Assembly (NCBI GenBank): GCA_028274465.1
Contig: CM051456.1
Coordinates: 20,803,033 to 20,867,032, forward strand
Direction of reading: 5' to 3'
DNA: 64,000 bases
Origin: Plantago ovata
Lineage: Eukaryota; Streptophyta; Magnoliopsida; Lamiales; Plantaginaceae
Below, one piece after another: positions 63,835 to 64,000 of this stretch; the stretch's first letter is position 1; each line of letters begins with the position of its first letter. The translations under genes and the position numbers were made by a program. Under the pieces are notes generated by a model. That model did no database searches. It saw nothing but the letters and a program-made list of their open reading frames with translations, and was not told the origin of the DNA.

Positions 63835-64000
63835 CTTGAAAGCCAGAGAATGTCCACATTATTAGGAACGTGTGCTAAAGAGGTGCAAGAGCATAGGTAC
63901 TTATAAATCCAAACAGACGGTAAGAAACTAGGACTCGAGCAACAAATTCATGGAACCATTCAAGCTGGAACTGAAAGTTCTCAGCCATTTTCATTTGTTG

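Overview
The window looks like a stretch of nuclear DNA from a dicot flowering plant. Genes have canonical GT-AG introns, intergenic DNA is AT-rich, and it is full of plant-type mobile elements. The gene repertoire (stachyose synthase, MCM7, group IIc WRKY, UPBEAT1-like bHLH, FCA) is that of a eudicot. The style of the repeats suggests Caryophyllales such as spinach, beet or quinoa relatives, but that is a guess. No gene set here forms an operon or pathway; these are independent plant genes separated by repeat-rich DNA.

Layout. (1) 1-4.4 kb: TATA box and a five-exon stachyose synthase gene, intact, about 865 aa. A 99-bp tandem duplication follows, then a 5'-truncated RNase H-bearing LINE (4.7-6.9 kb). 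(2) 6.9-10.6 kb: LINE 3' tail, hAT-like and Stowaway-like MITEs. (3) 10.66-11.65 kb: intronless E2-like gene of the UBC23/24/25 (PHO2) type that lacks the catalytic cysteine segment. (4) 12.07-15.47 kb, minus strand: an unrecognised multi-exon gene with an apparent one-base frameshift. (5) 15.47-19.46 kb: a roughly 4-kb terminal-inverted-repeat element carrying two inward-facing genes and a 96-bp tandem array, directly abutting the first ATG of gene (4). (6) 19.5-24.4 kb: a foldback element, nested MITEs and a Copia trace. (7) 24.5-25.3 kb, minus strand: single-exon papain-like protein with poly-proline insert. (8) 25.7-28.1 kb: probable solo LTR (fossil). (9) 28.57-34.19 kb: E2F site and a complete 15-exon MCM7 gene, with a duplicated 3' splice-site region in one intron and a possible poison exon in another. 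(10) 36.7-37.2 kb: UPBEAT1-like bHLH. (11) 39.6 kb: a minimal tRNA-derived SINE with long target duplications. (12) 43.4-48.3 kb: hairpin elements followed by four head-to-tail Helitron-like units. (13) 49.5-50.5 kb: fossil Ty3/gypsy LTR with primer-binding site; 53.1-53.36 kb: CACTA terminus; 54.2 kb: hAT-like MITE; 54.8 kb: another LINE tail. (14) 58.07-59.62 kb: complete group IIc WRKY gene. (15) 62.16-63.83 kb, minus strand: 3' part of an FCA gene (end of RRM2 and WW domain), continuing beyond the window edge.

The most unusual items are the tandem Helitron array with its readable order of duplications and deletions, the convergent two-gene TIR element with an orientation-switching short motif, the cysteine-less E2 relative, and the orphan papain-like gene.
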